The notes under the pieces were generated by a model, which was given only the letters and a program-made list of their open reading frames with translations, had not been told where the DNA came from and searched no databases. A stretch of DNA of 64,000 nucleotides. Origin: a virus. This document shows, in pieces, positions 18,854-27,900 of the stretch. Positions within the stretch are counted from its first letter, which is position 1. Every line of letters begins with the position of its first letter. The translations under genes were made by a program, and so were the position numbers. The stretch lies in IMG/VR virus record IMGVR_UViG_3300018421_000013, positions 1 to 64,000 of that record; one strand, written 5' to 3'.

Positions 18854-19742
18854 GTTCAAATTTATCCTCAAAATATTTAAAATAATTATAAATTCTTTCT
18901 TCTTGATTTTTACTATCAACTGAAATCAATCCGTTAAAATTACAAGAAAATATTGATTTCAAATCTTGTTGTATTTCTTTTTTCATTTCGTTTGGATTTT
19001 TTTTATCAAAATATATATGCTTATAAAAATTGGAATAAGTATATGATCCACGTTCTTTTCCAACGTATGCTGTATCTAACCCTTTAATAAAGGCGATAAG
19101 GCCCATTTCAGTATTTTCACAAAATCCAACTTTATTACAATTAGCAAGAATTTCATGTCCGGACAATTCTTTATTGATAATGTTATTTTTTCCAAATTTA
19201 TACTGTAGATGAGATAACATAGATTCAGGTGTTATAGGATGACACTTTATTTTAGCATTTTCACTTTTTATTAATTGCGTTATTTTATCTTCATCTACAA
19301 TTTTATTGTAAATATTGTTGCCGGGTAAAAATATAACAAAATCGTTATAATCTTTATTTCGCGTAGGTCTCAATGAATATTTGTCGACATGTTTCTCATA
19401 TAAAATGTTGAAAATATTTTCACCATCTTCATTAATTTTTGTCTTTTTACTTTCTTTAATTATTTCAGAATTTCTTAATCTAGATGAACATCTAATATAT
19501 ACAAATTTACCTAAACAATCTGTATAAAAATATCCAGAAATTTTATTATCATTTCGAGAGGAATAAGAAACATCATATTCTAATTTCGTTTTTCTTTCTT
19601 CAATTTCTTTAAATGGTAATTTTTCTCGTAATTTTGTTAATTCAACGTCATTACTAACAGATCTTAACGCGGTACCAGATTTAAAAAAATGTGCAGATAT
19701 ATTTCCTAAATTGTCATCACTCGCTAGAAATTTTAGTGGCAT
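18831..19742 (-). CDS. capsule-type glycosyltransferase-like protein, 303 aa
   Basis: The second half resembles GT-B enzymes of capsule assembly (KpsS/KpsC-like). After VIFLPGNN comes 'AKIKCHPITPESMLSHLQYK', corresponding to the K-x-H-P motif. Then ELSGHEILANCNKVGFCENT and GLIAFIKGLDTAYVG correspond to the 'in an early part of the C-domain, v-x-x-n-S-x-x-g-x-E-A-l-x-x-G-x-p' sugar-nucleotide site; a Ser-to-Thr and Glu-to-Ile change makes activity uncertain. The N-terminus is charged and unlike the family. It overlaps the 56-aa helical gene at its start and the next glycosyltransferase-like gene at its end, so the three are translated together from the unit that begins with the repeat fibre. 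It might glycosylate fibres or the host surface. Confidence 0.5.
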   Translation of the reverse strand: MPLKFLASDDNLGNISAHFFKSGTALRSVSNDVELTKLREKLPFKEIEERKTKLEYDVSYSSRNDNKISGYFYTDCLGKFVYIRCSSRLRNSEIIKESKKTKINEDGENIFNILYEKHVDKYSLRPTRNKDYNDFVIFLPGNNIYNKIVDEDKITQLIKSENAKIKCHPITPESMLSHLQYKFGKNNIINKELSGHEILANCNKVGFCENTEMGLIAFIKGLDTAYVGKERGSYTYSNFYKHIYFDKKNPNEMKKEIQQDLKSIFSCNFNGLISVDSKNQEERIYNYFKYFEDKFEHEQHSKI

Positions 19743-19887
19743 TTTTTAATTCCTCAATATTTTTTTCTAATGCTATAATATCTTTTTCAAATTCATTTAA
19801 TCTATCATCAACTTTTCTAAAATGTTCCATAATGATTGTAATCATAACTTCAAATTTATTATCTAATGTTTCAAAACTTTTTTCCAT
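19717..19887 (-). CDS. small helical protein, 56 aa
   Basis: This is a short frame from an ATG at 19887 to TGA at 19717, starting MEKSFETLDNKFEVMITIIM. The whole chain has a heptad pattern with acidic and basic residues (HFRKVDDRLNEFEKDIIALE), so it should form a coiled coil. An AAGGTGAA ribosome site precedes the start. It follows the 933-aa fibre gene by 11 bases and overlaps the 303-aa gene by 26 bases. Small helical proteins of the same size lie beside other fibre genes here. A fibre chaperone or trimerisation factor is a guess. Confidence 0.6.
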   Translation of the reverse strand: MEKSFETLDNKFEVMITIIMEHFRKVDDRLNEFEKDIIALEKNIEELKNATKISSE

Positions 19888-19898
19888 AATAATTCACC

Positions 19899-22700
19899 TT
19901 ATAGTGTCCAAGTATTACCATCCCAAGTCTGAGGAATTAATGTATCTAACGTTGTATCGTATACTGTTAACGTAGTTCTATTAGTATCTATATCAGTATT
20001 ATAACCAGTATCAAATACCGTTAACGTAGCTCTAGTAGTAATTCTGTCTGTATCATATCCAGTATCAAACGCTGTTAACGTAGTTCTAGTAGTATCTATA
20101 TCAGTATTATAACCAGTATCAAATGCGGTCAGCGTAGTTCTAGTAGTATCTATATCAGTATTATAACCAGTATCAAACGCTGTTAATGTAACTCTATCAG
20201 TGTCTCTATCAGTTGATACTGCGGTATTGAATGCCGATTCATACGCTGTTACAGTAGTTCTATCCGTATTTTTGCCAGTATCAAATGCAGTTAACGTAGT
20301 TCTAGTAGTATCAATTGTCGTATTTTGACCAGTATCAAATGCCGTTAACGTAGTTCTATCCGTATTTTTGCCAGTATCAAATACCGTTAACGTAGTTCTA
20401 GTAGTAGCAATATTAGTACCAAATACTGAATCATACGCTGTTACAGTAGTTCTATTGGTTGCTATTGCAGTATTAAATGCTGATTCATACGCTGTTACAG
20501 TTTGTCTATCAGTATTATAACCAGTATCAAATACCGTTAACGTAGTTCTACTAGTTCCTATTGCCGTATTGAATCCTGATTCATACGCTGTTACAGTAGT
20601 TCTATCCGTATTTTGTCCAGTCTCAAACACTGTTAATGTTTCTATGTTTGTTTCTACTGCAGTATTAAACGCTGATTCATACGCTGTTACAGTAGTTCTA
20701 TCCGTATTTTTTCCAGTCTCAAACACTGTTAATGTAATTACATTGGTTTCTACTGCGGTATTAAACGCTGAATCGTATGCTGTAATCGTATCTCTATTCG
20801 TATTTCTTAGAGTCTCAAATGCAGTTAACGTAGTTCTAGTAGTATCTTTGGTCGTATTGGCGCCAGTATCAAATACCGTTAGTGTAGTTTTAGTAGTACT
20901 AATATTAGTACCAAATCCTGATTCATATGCTGTAACTGTATTTCTATTAGTTCCTACTGCGGTATTAAATGATGATTCATATGCTGTAACTGTATTTCTA
21001 TTAGTTGATACTGCGGTATTAAATGCTGATTCATACGCGGTAACTGTAGCTTTATTAGTTTCTACTGCGGTATTGAATGACGAATCATACGCCGTAACAG
21101 TTGATCTATTAGTTGAGACAGAGGATGTGGCCCTATTGATCTGAAATGACCCGCCACCAAATTTATCAGATTGAATTAACGGTCCTTTGTAATAAGTAAA
21201 TCCATCAGGATGCGCATAGCCGCTCAGGATCAGTGGGCCACTGTATTTTTGTACCGATGCCCAGATAACAGAGGTGGTCGCAGTACCTGATTGGGCCCAA
21301 ACATACGAGCCGGCGACTATCGTATTTGGTCCTTGCGCGCCTGTAGTATTAAATACCGTCAATGTAGCTCTAGTAGTAGCAATATTAGTATTTTGTCCAG
21401 TCTCAAACACTGTTAATGTAGATCTAGTAGTACTAATATTAGTATTCAAACCCGTCTCAAACGCTGTAAGTGTAGTTTTAGTAGTATCTTTGGTCGTATT
21501 GGCGCCAGTATCAAATACCGTTAGTGTAGTTCTAGTAGTATTGATATTAGTATTAAACGCTGATTCATACGCGGTAACTGTAGCTCTATTAGTTCCTACT
21601 GCGGTATTAAATGCCGATTCATATGCTGTAATCGTATCTTTATTCGTATCTCTTAGAGTCTCAAACGCTGTAAGTGTAGTTCTAGTAGTAGCAATATTAG
21701 TATCTTGACCAGTCTCAAACACCGTTAATGTTTCTATGTTTGTTTCTACTGCAGTATTAAACGCTGTAATAGTATTTTTAGTAGTATCTTTGGTCGTATT
21801 TTGTCCAGTCTCAAACACTGTTAATGTAATTATATTGGTTTCTACTGCGGTATTGAATGCTGTAATAGTATTTTTAGTAGTATCAATATTAGTATCTTTA
21901 CCAGTATCAAATGCTGTAATCGTATCTTTATTGGTTGCTACTGCAGTGTTGAATGCTGTAATAGTAGATTTAGTAGTATCAATTGTCGTATCTTGACCAG
22001 TATTAAACACCGTTAGTGTAGTTTTAGTAGTAGCAATATTAGTATTAAACGCTGAATCGTATGCTGTAATCGTATTTTTGTTGGTTTCTACTGCAGTGTT
22101 GAATGCTGTAATCGTATTTCTGTTGGTTTCTATTGCAGTATTGAATGCCGATTCATATGCTGTAATCGTATCACGATTAGTTTCTACTGCAGTATTAAAC
22201 GCTGTAACCGTATCTCTAGTAGTATCAATTGTCGTATCTTGACCAGTATCAAACACCGTATTAAAAGCAGTAATCGTATCACGATTAGTTTCTACTGCAG
22301 TATTGAATGCTGAAACAAAAGCAGTAACCGTATTACGATTAGTTTCTACTGCAGTATTGAATGCTGAAACAAAAGCAGTAACCGTATTACGATTAGTTTC
22401 TACTGCAGTATCAAACGCGGTAATAAATGCAGTTACTGTAGCTTTATTGGTTGCTACTGCGGTATTAAATGCTGATACGAAAGCAGTAAGAGTAGTACGA
22501 TTCGTATTGAATGTAGTAAGGAATAATGTATCAATTGTAGCATTATAAAAATCACCTAAAGAAATAGCGCCAGTAGGTTTAGCTGGATCTGGAAATTGTC
22601 GTACATAATTAATGTTTAGACTGATACTACTATTGCTAGTATTACCCATCTCGACATTAATGTCAGACATTGATATTGGGCCTGAACCTTGTAGCGCCAT
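19899..22700 (-). CDS. threonine-rich repeat fibre protein, 933 aa
   Basis: The N-terminus 'MALQGSGPISMSDINVEMGN' followed by ISLGDFYNA is the attachment-type leader seen on many marine phage fibre proteins. From about residue 58 to the end it is built of about 46 units by my count, each carrying T-[LIV]-T-[AV]-[FY]. Units are 14 residues (TNRDTITAFNTAVE) or 18 (TTRTTLTAFDTGYNTDID). Hydrophobic spacing 3-4-3-4 in the 14-mers and 3-4-4-3-4 in the 18-mers is that of heptad and hendecad coiled coils, so a long thin trimeric rod is likely. At about residues 450-525 a unique globular insert (YVWAQSGTATTSVIWASVQ and onwards, rich in Gly, Tyr and Trp) interrupts the rod. The end is LIPQTWDGNTWTL. 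It has its own late promoter and is followed by a small helical protein and the glycosyltransferase-like genes. Confidence 0.85.
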   Translation of the reverse strand: MALQGSGPISMSDINVEMGNTSNSSISLNINYVRQFPDPAKPTGAISLGDFYNATIDTLFLTTFNTNRTTLTAFVSAFNTAVATNKATVTAFITAFDTAVETNRNTVTAFVSAFNTAVETNRNTVTAFVSAFNTAVETNRDTITAFNTVFDTGQDTTIDTTRDTVTAFNTAVETNRDTITAYESAFNTAIETNRNTITAFNTAVETNKNTITAYDSAFNTNIATTKTTLTVFNTGQDTTIDTTKSTITAFNTAVATNKDTITAFDTGKDTNIDTTKNTITAFNTAVETNIITLTVFETGQNTTKDTTKNTITAFNTAVETNIETLTVFETGQDTNIATTRTTLTAFETLRDTNKDTITAYESAFNTAVGTNRATVTAYESAFNTNINTTRTTLTVFDTGANTTKDTTKTTLTAFETGLNTNISTTRSTLTVFETGQNTNIATTRATLTVFNTTGAQGPNTIVAGSYVWAQSGTATTSVIWASVQKYSGPLILSGYAHPDGFTYYKGPLIQSDKFGGGSFQINRATSSVSTNRSTVTAYDSSFNTAVETNKATVTAYESAFNTAVSTNRNTVTAYESSFNTAVGTNRNTVTAYESGFGTNISTTKTTLTVFDTGANTTKDTTRTTLTAFETLRNTNRDTITAYDSAFNTAVETNVITLTVFETGKNTDRTTVTAYESAFNTAVETNIETLTVFETGQNTDRTTVTAYESGFNTAIGTSRTTLTVFDTGYNTDRQTVTAYESAFNTAIATNRTTVTAYDSVFGTNIATTRTTLTVFDTGKNTDRTTLTAFDTGQNTTIDTTRTTLTAFDTGKNTDRTTVTAYESAFNTAVSTDRDTDRVTLTAFDTGYNTDIDTTRTTLTAFDTGYNTDIDTTRTTLTAFDTGYDTDRITTRATLTVFDTGYNTDIDTNRTTLTVYDTTLDTLIPQTWDGNTWTL
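19960..22530 (-). repeat. tandem 42/54-bp coding repeats of the fibre rod
   Basis: The DNA repeats follow the 14- and 18-residue protein units, with near-identical stretches such as ACTACTAGAACTACGTTAAC occurring several times. Only the insert near 21125-21345 lacks them. Near-identical neighbouring copies would allow unequal recombination and so rod length change. Because the repeats have few stop codons in any frame, long meaningless frames appear on the opposite strand. Confidence 0.85.
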
Positions 22701-22719
22701 TTAAATTTCTCTTATATAT

Positions 22720-23259
22720 TTAACTATTTATAGTTTTAAGTTCATCTATTTGTTTTTGTTGTTCTTTGACAACTTCAATGAGCAAAGCTACTATTCTGTC
22801 ATATTTTACGGCTAATAATCCATTTTCTCTTTCTGCTACAAGTTCAGGTAAAACATTTTGTAATTCTTGTGCAATAACTCCTACATCTGCTTTTCTAATA
22901 TTATAATCATCAACTCCGCCTACACTTTCTAAATGGGCATCAGTCCAATCAAAGTTATATCCATTTAAAGCTTTTACTTTTTCAATAGGATTTTCAATAT
23001 TTCTTACATTTTCTTTTAACCTAGAATCAGATGAATAAAACGCAGTTATATCGCCTGTTGCAGTAATATTGCCAGTAACTGAAATTCCTGCAGAAAAAGT
23101 CATCGCACCTGCGGCGGTATCTGCAACATCACTTCTCAAAAAGTTTGCGCCTTCAATTCCATCCACCGTATCTGCATTTAATCCAGACCCAGGCCCATCA
23201 TTACCGGCGTGCCAAACAAGTGAACCACCTATAGTTGTTCCTGTTCTAAGTTTCGACAT
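22720..23259 (-). CDS. tail fibre tip with S74-type self-cleaving chaperone, 179 aa
   Basis: Residues 10-50 are a tail-fibre connector (WHAGNDGPGSGLNADTVDG then FLRSD). From residue 77 the protein has the S74 intramolecular-chaperone signature: SDSRLKENV (Ser77, Lys82), a helix, GYNFDW, VGVIAQELQ and 'LLAVKYDRIVALLIEVVKEQ'. In this family the C-terminal part helps a fibre trimerise and then cuts itself off before the Ser-Asp pair; Ser and Lys are the catalytic residues. The late promoter of the next gene overlaps its last codons. Its ATG lies within the end of the 54-aa gene. It may mature as a short fibre tip or help the adjacent fibres. Confidence 0.88.
   Translation of the reverse strand: MSKLRTGTTIGGSLVWHAGNDGPGSGLNADTVDGIEGANFLRSDVADTAAGAMTFSAGISVTGNITATGDITAFYSSDSRLKENVRNIENPIEKVKALNGYNFDWTDAHLESVGGVDDYNIRKADVGVIAQELQNVLPELVAERENGLLAVKYDRIVALLIEVVKEQQKQIDELKTINS
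22725..22732 (-). promoter_or_regulatory. T4-type late promoter for the repeat fibre unit
   Basis: A perfect TATAAATA, 24 bases before the 933-aa ATG and embedded in the last codons (Thr-Ile-Asn-Ser) of the S74 gene. It would also supply the glycosyltransferase-like cluster and, by read-through, gp13 to gp17. Confidence 0.7.
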
Positions 23260-23410
23260 TATTATTCTCTATTAAATTAAGTAATTCTTGCATTCTTTCA
23301 ATATATTGATTTTCAATAGATCGTCTTTCTTCTTCAGTATTTCCTAGATCTATTTGAGTATTTATAAAACCAATTTCGTTTAATGCTGCATCGATTTCTT
23401 CTTGTGTCAT
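23246..23410 (-). CDS. small helical protein, 54 aa
   Basis: This short frame runs from ATG at 23410 to TAG at 23246 (MTQEEIDAALNEIGFINTQI and onwards). It is linked to the preceding 502-aa gene by an ATGA stop/start overlap and runs 14 bases into the S74 gene, a strong sign that it is translated. The chain is acidic with a heptad pattern (RSIENQYIERMQELLNLI) and should be a coiled coil. It is the same type as the 56-, 67- and 67-aa proteins beside other fibre genes. Confidence 0.7.
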   Translation of the reverse strand: MTQEEIDAALNEIGFINTQIDLGNTEEERRSIENQYIERMQELLNLIENNNVET

Positions 23411-24915
23411 ACCCTTACCCTCAAATACGCTTTACGTTTATACGTACTATCACTAGCGCCAGAACCATCTTCTTTAATTAATCTCGGTGTTCCTGCCGTG
23501 TTTATACCTATTGCTGCATATGTATTTCTTACATCAGCAGCATTAGTATTCCATAGATAAATTGTCCCATAACCTTTTTTCCACATAAAAGATCCGGCAT
23601 TTACTAATAAATTTCGTAAATTTGGATTATTATCGTGCAATAATTCAGTACCTATTGCATCGTAGGATGTTAGAATCCAATAATTACCATTAGCTACACT
23701 ATTGATAGCACTTGCTAAATTATCTGCTGCAGTGCCTGAATCATGTATATCATACGTTGTATTTGAAACTATTCCAAACGTAGATCCATTTACGACAGTT
23801 AATTGTAATCCTCTTCCTGTTGCAACACCGGTCGAAGAACCATTTACAGTAACTGCTCTATTACCTTCTACAGCAAAAACGTCTGTACCGTCATCGCTTC
23901 TTGCCTGGCCAACACCCGCTGTTCCGGTTGCAGTGATTTCAGTGCCTTCAACAATTCTATCTGCTAACAGCGTATCAATACTTCTATCATATTTAAACCT
24001 ACTCGTATATGTAGGCTCAGTAATTTCTGTTAACTCTAAGTTATCAATATGAACATGAGTTCCTCGTGCATTTTGTGCTTGATACGTAAATCCAATTTTT
24101 AAATCATTATATAAATTAAAATATCCTGCGGCTGCACCCCCTGTATATTTTGCGTCATATGCTCCAGTGGTTGGGTTATTAACCCACTCTGTTTCTGGAT
24201 CTGTTCCTAGTGTTGGTGCGGGTCGTGCATCCCTTTTTCTATATAAATTTCCATTATAACGAATTCCATAATCACCGCCAGACGGATATTGAGTAGTTGA
24301 GTTCCAATCATATGCTCCTGCTACCCAGTTTAAATAAGTATTGCTCACCGTAAATTCATATGAAAAATGCTGCCATTCCCAAGTATCAAATGCTGATATA
24401 GTAGACGACCATGGTGATGTTAAATTAACTCCATTTGAAGACCATCCAACAGTATATGCAATATAATTCTGCATGCCGTAACCACCACTATATCCGCGAT
24501 AGTCATAACTGAATCTAAATTTTTTCCCATCAGTTCTTAAAGTAGTTGGATCCGGAAATAAACGCATCCCTCCCCAAGTATTACTACTCGCAATATCTGG
24601 GGCTCTTTTAATGACATACCCATAACGATTGCCTGCTATAGTATTACGTTCACGACTCGATACAGATATATTCGCTTGTGTATATGTACCATAATCTCCG
24701 CCAATTGTTCCAGTATCTGGAGATTTAGTAGGTGATTTATCATAAATTATATCATACCCTTCATCTACATCATATACTTGAAGATCACCATTCGATTTAA
24801 GCTTCATTTGGCCAGCTGGCAAACTTGCAGTAGTATCAATTTCTCCACCACCACTAGTACCATTGACCAAAGTTAATTCATTATAATTTTTTCTATAAAT
24901 TAATTTACTAGTCAT
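23407..24915 (-). CDS. fibre-associated protein with CBM-like and ILEI/PANDER-like domains, 502 aa
   Basis: Residues about 90-310 form a beta-sandwich ending HVHIDNLELTEIT, the usual last strand of carbohydrate-binding jelly rolls. Residues about 345-485 match the ILEI/PANDER (FAM3) fold: GRGLQLTVVN, then a hydrophobic-Y-D-I-H strand, NLASAINSVANGNYWILTSYD, a 'L-R-N-L-L-V-N-A-G-S' helix, and YAAIGINTAG. This domain occurs in vertebrate secreted proteins and in surface enzymes that handle sugars; in phages it appears on fibre proteins. No catalytic residues are evident. It sits between the 1392-aa fibre (2-base gap) and the 54-aa protein. A glycan-binding adhesin is the most likely role. Confidence 0.65.
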   Translation of the reverse strand: MTSKLIYRKNYNELTLVNGTSGGGEIDTTASLPAGQMKLKSNGDLQVYDVDEGYDIIYDKSPTKSPDTGTIGGDYGTYTQANISVSSRERNTIAGNRYGYVIKRAPDIASSNTWGGMRLFPDPTTLRTDGKKFRFSYDYRGYSGGYGMQNYIAYTVGWSSNGVNLTSPWSSTISAFDTWEWQHFSYEFTVSNTYLNWVAGAYDWNSTTQYPSGGDYGIRYNGNLYRKRDARPAPTLGTDPETEWVNNPTTGAYDAKYTGGAAAGYFNLYNDLKIGFTYQAQNARGTHVHIDNLELTEITEPTYTSRFKYDRSIDTLLADRIVEGTEITATGTAGVGQARSDDGTDVFAVEGNRAVTVNGSSTGVATGRGLQLTVVNGSTFGIVSNTTYDIHDSGTAADNLASAINSVANGNYWILTSYDAIGTELLHDNNPNLRNLLVNAGSFMWKKGYGTIYLWNTNAADVRNTYAAIGINTAGTPRLIKEDGSGASDSTYKRKAYLRVRV

Positions 24916-24916
24916 A

Positions 24917-27900
24917 TTATGCGAAATCGAATATCAAATCACCGGCCGCATCCTCATACATCGACCATGTTCCTGGGGTATTATTAACTTTAACAGCGCT
25001 TCCGTTAGTTATCAGCTCTATATCTCCACCAGAGTACATATCCGCAGTAGCTTCTATATCTCCTACAACTTTGACTACAGTTCGTGTTTCTGTTCCAGAA
25101 AATATCCATCCATCAGTGCTATTACCGCCTGTAGTTGTAACCGCGCCATCAGAATGTAAATATTGAATAGTACCTACTTGTCCATACGATCCCGAAGCAT
25201 GGTCACTAAAATCAATAGTTGCCCCAGCACCATTTGTAGCAGAACGAACAGTAATACCACTATCGCTTGTAAATGTTTTCGCACCAGTAAAATTTTGTGT
25301 AGTTGTAAGATGTGCGGTATCAGCATCTAAATAATCAGAAGCAATAACACTACCGTTCCATGTACCTGTAGCAATTGTACCCAAAGTTGTCACATTCGAT
25401 GATCCTGTCCACCCACCAAGGCCGTCGGGTGTTACAGCCCGAGTGGCATCAGTGCCCGTATTTGTTTCGGCTATAGTTGCTAACTCGACGATACCAGAAA
25501 CTGTCGTACTAGCAGCTGGCTCATCACCAGTGTTTGTACCACTAAGATTAGAAATATATGCTGTACTAATTGCACTACCTTGCCAAGTACCTGAAGTGAT
25601 AGTACCAACTTGTGTGATAGCTAAGGCATTAATGTCAGCTTGTGTCTGATCTGCTGTTGCACCATCTTCTACGTTAATCAATGCTCTTACTTCAGCAGCA
25701 GTAAGGTCTACAGGATTTGCTGCTGATCCTGTATTATTACCTTTGATGGTATTATTTGACATATTACTAAGTTTATCATTTGAAACGGCATCATCAGCAA
25801 TCATCTCTGCAGCTACTTGAACTTCTCCAATCAAACCTGCTGCTGTTCCACCCAATAATCTATTACCGGTAACAAGATTTTGCATTTTAGCATATGTTAC
25901 AGCATCATCAGCAATAACAGTTGCTCCATCACCGGTTGATGTTACGTCGCCGGTGTGGTTGGGGTGTGTATAAGCATTAGCATTAGTATCGATGGTATCT
26001 AACTTGGTACCATCAGTTGCAACATCTCGGCCATCGACGGTACCGGTAAGAGTAATATTTCCTTGGACATCAAATACAGCGCCTGAGCCACTATAGCGAA
26101 GTATATTATCACTTGAATCATCAACTATAGCAAGGGTCATATCACCACTTGCACCAGCCTTAAAAACAAAACCTTCACCGGGATCTGCAATTTCTAATTG
26201 ATTAACTCCAGTTATATTAAAATTCGTTCCAGAAATGCCGTTATTAATATCAAACCCACTAATACCGCCACTAGCAACCAGTCCTCCACTAAACGTCTTA
26301 GCGCCTGTAAATGTTTGTGCACCAGTTAGATGGGCAGTATCTGAATCAAGATATGCTGAAGCAATAACACTACCGTTCCATGTACCAGATGAAATAGTAC
26401 CAAGTGTTGTGATGCTAGTACTGCCAGCCCAAGTAGATAGTGCTGTATTTTCTACATTGTTAAGACTTAAATCAGTTTTAACTTCTGACGCACTTCTTCC
26501 TTCTAATCCGGATGCAGTAAATTTAGCATAGTCATTATCAGCAACAGTTGCAGAGTCTATAACTACGCTATTAGTGTCTGCAATACCAAAGGTAAGTGCA
26601 TCCTGTTTACCACTCACTGTAGTATTTAAAGCAGCAATGTCTACGCCGTCGACTGTTCCTGTTAAAGTAAAGTTTCCACTAGCGTCAAAAGCTGCAATTT
26701 CAGCACTTCCATGAAAAATTTGTAGTTCTGAACTATCGTTATCATTAGCATCAAAATATAAATTTAAACCTGCAAGTGATTTAATAGAAGTTGCATTTGT
26801 ACCGTTTCCACTGGCGTCGTCATCAAAATCAATTGTTGATGCTTGAGTAGATCCTGTGATTGTATCTAACGTAATTCCGCCGCTGAACGTTTTTGCACCA
26901 GTAAAGGTTTGTGTACCCGATAGATGAGCAGTATCAGAATCAAGATAAGCCGACGCAATAACACTGCCTTGCCAAGTACCAGATGAAATAGTACCAACTT
27001 GTGTGATTGCTAATGCATTAATGTCAGCTTGAGTCTGATCTGCTGTTGCACCATCTTCTACACCAGTTGCAATATTATGATAAGTACTACCATCATTTGT
27101 AAATTCCCAGCGATCATTAGTTTCATTATATTGTAATAATACGTTTGCAGATGTTCCACGTTCAAGTTCAATACCACCATTCTGTGATGGAGTTCCTGTT
27201 TCATCAGAATTCAAAATAAGTATCGAATCACCAATATTAACTTCGTTTGAATTAATTGTAGTTGTTGTACCAGAAACAGTCAAGTTACCACTAACTATTA
27301 CATCGCCTGACATAGTAAGTTGAACGTCAGCAGCATCTCCAATTGTAGTATCAGTACTAATTTGTCCTAATCGTGTTCTTAAATTAGCAACACTGACATC
27401 TTCATCAGTATTATCGCTCGCTGGTATTGTTACAGTTGAAACATCAATCGCTGTAATATGTCCATTAGCATCCGACGTTACACTTGTAACAGCCTCAAAT
27501 GTTCCACCATACGCTGGAGCATCTGTAGAAGTTGTATCAGATCTGGTGGGTGTTGGGTGAATATAATTAATAGTTCCGGCTTGATCTACGTCTAAGTTTG
27601 TTCTTGCAGTAGCAGCATCTGAAGCGCCAGTACCGCCGTGGGCAACGGCAACGTCTGTACCTTGCCATGTACCTGTTGCAATAGTACCAAGAGTTGTTAT
27701 ATTAGTTGATCCTGGCCATGTAGATAGTGCAGTGTTTTCTACGTTGTTAAGACTAAGATCAGTCTTAACTTCAGAAGCGTTTCTTCCTTCAAGACCTGTA
27801 GCTGTAAATTTAGCATAGTCATTGTCAGCTACTGTCGCTGAGTTTATAACTACACTATTTGTATCTGCAATGCCAAATGTAAGCGCATCTTGTTTTGCAT

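Noticed and set aside
18854-18919. Upstream start for the 257-aa glycosyltransferase-like protein
   Set aside because: It would add a Lys/Ile-rich stretch inside the preceding gene and lacks the good ribosome site present before the ATG at 18853.
20569-21996. Long plus-strand frames opposite the repeat fibre
   Set aside because: They mirror the 14/18-residue repeats, lack ribosome sites and are rich in Val/Ser from reading the repeats backwards.
19960-22530. CRISPR-like tandem repeats
   Set aside because: The repeats are coding, without regular spacers, and follow protein periodicity.
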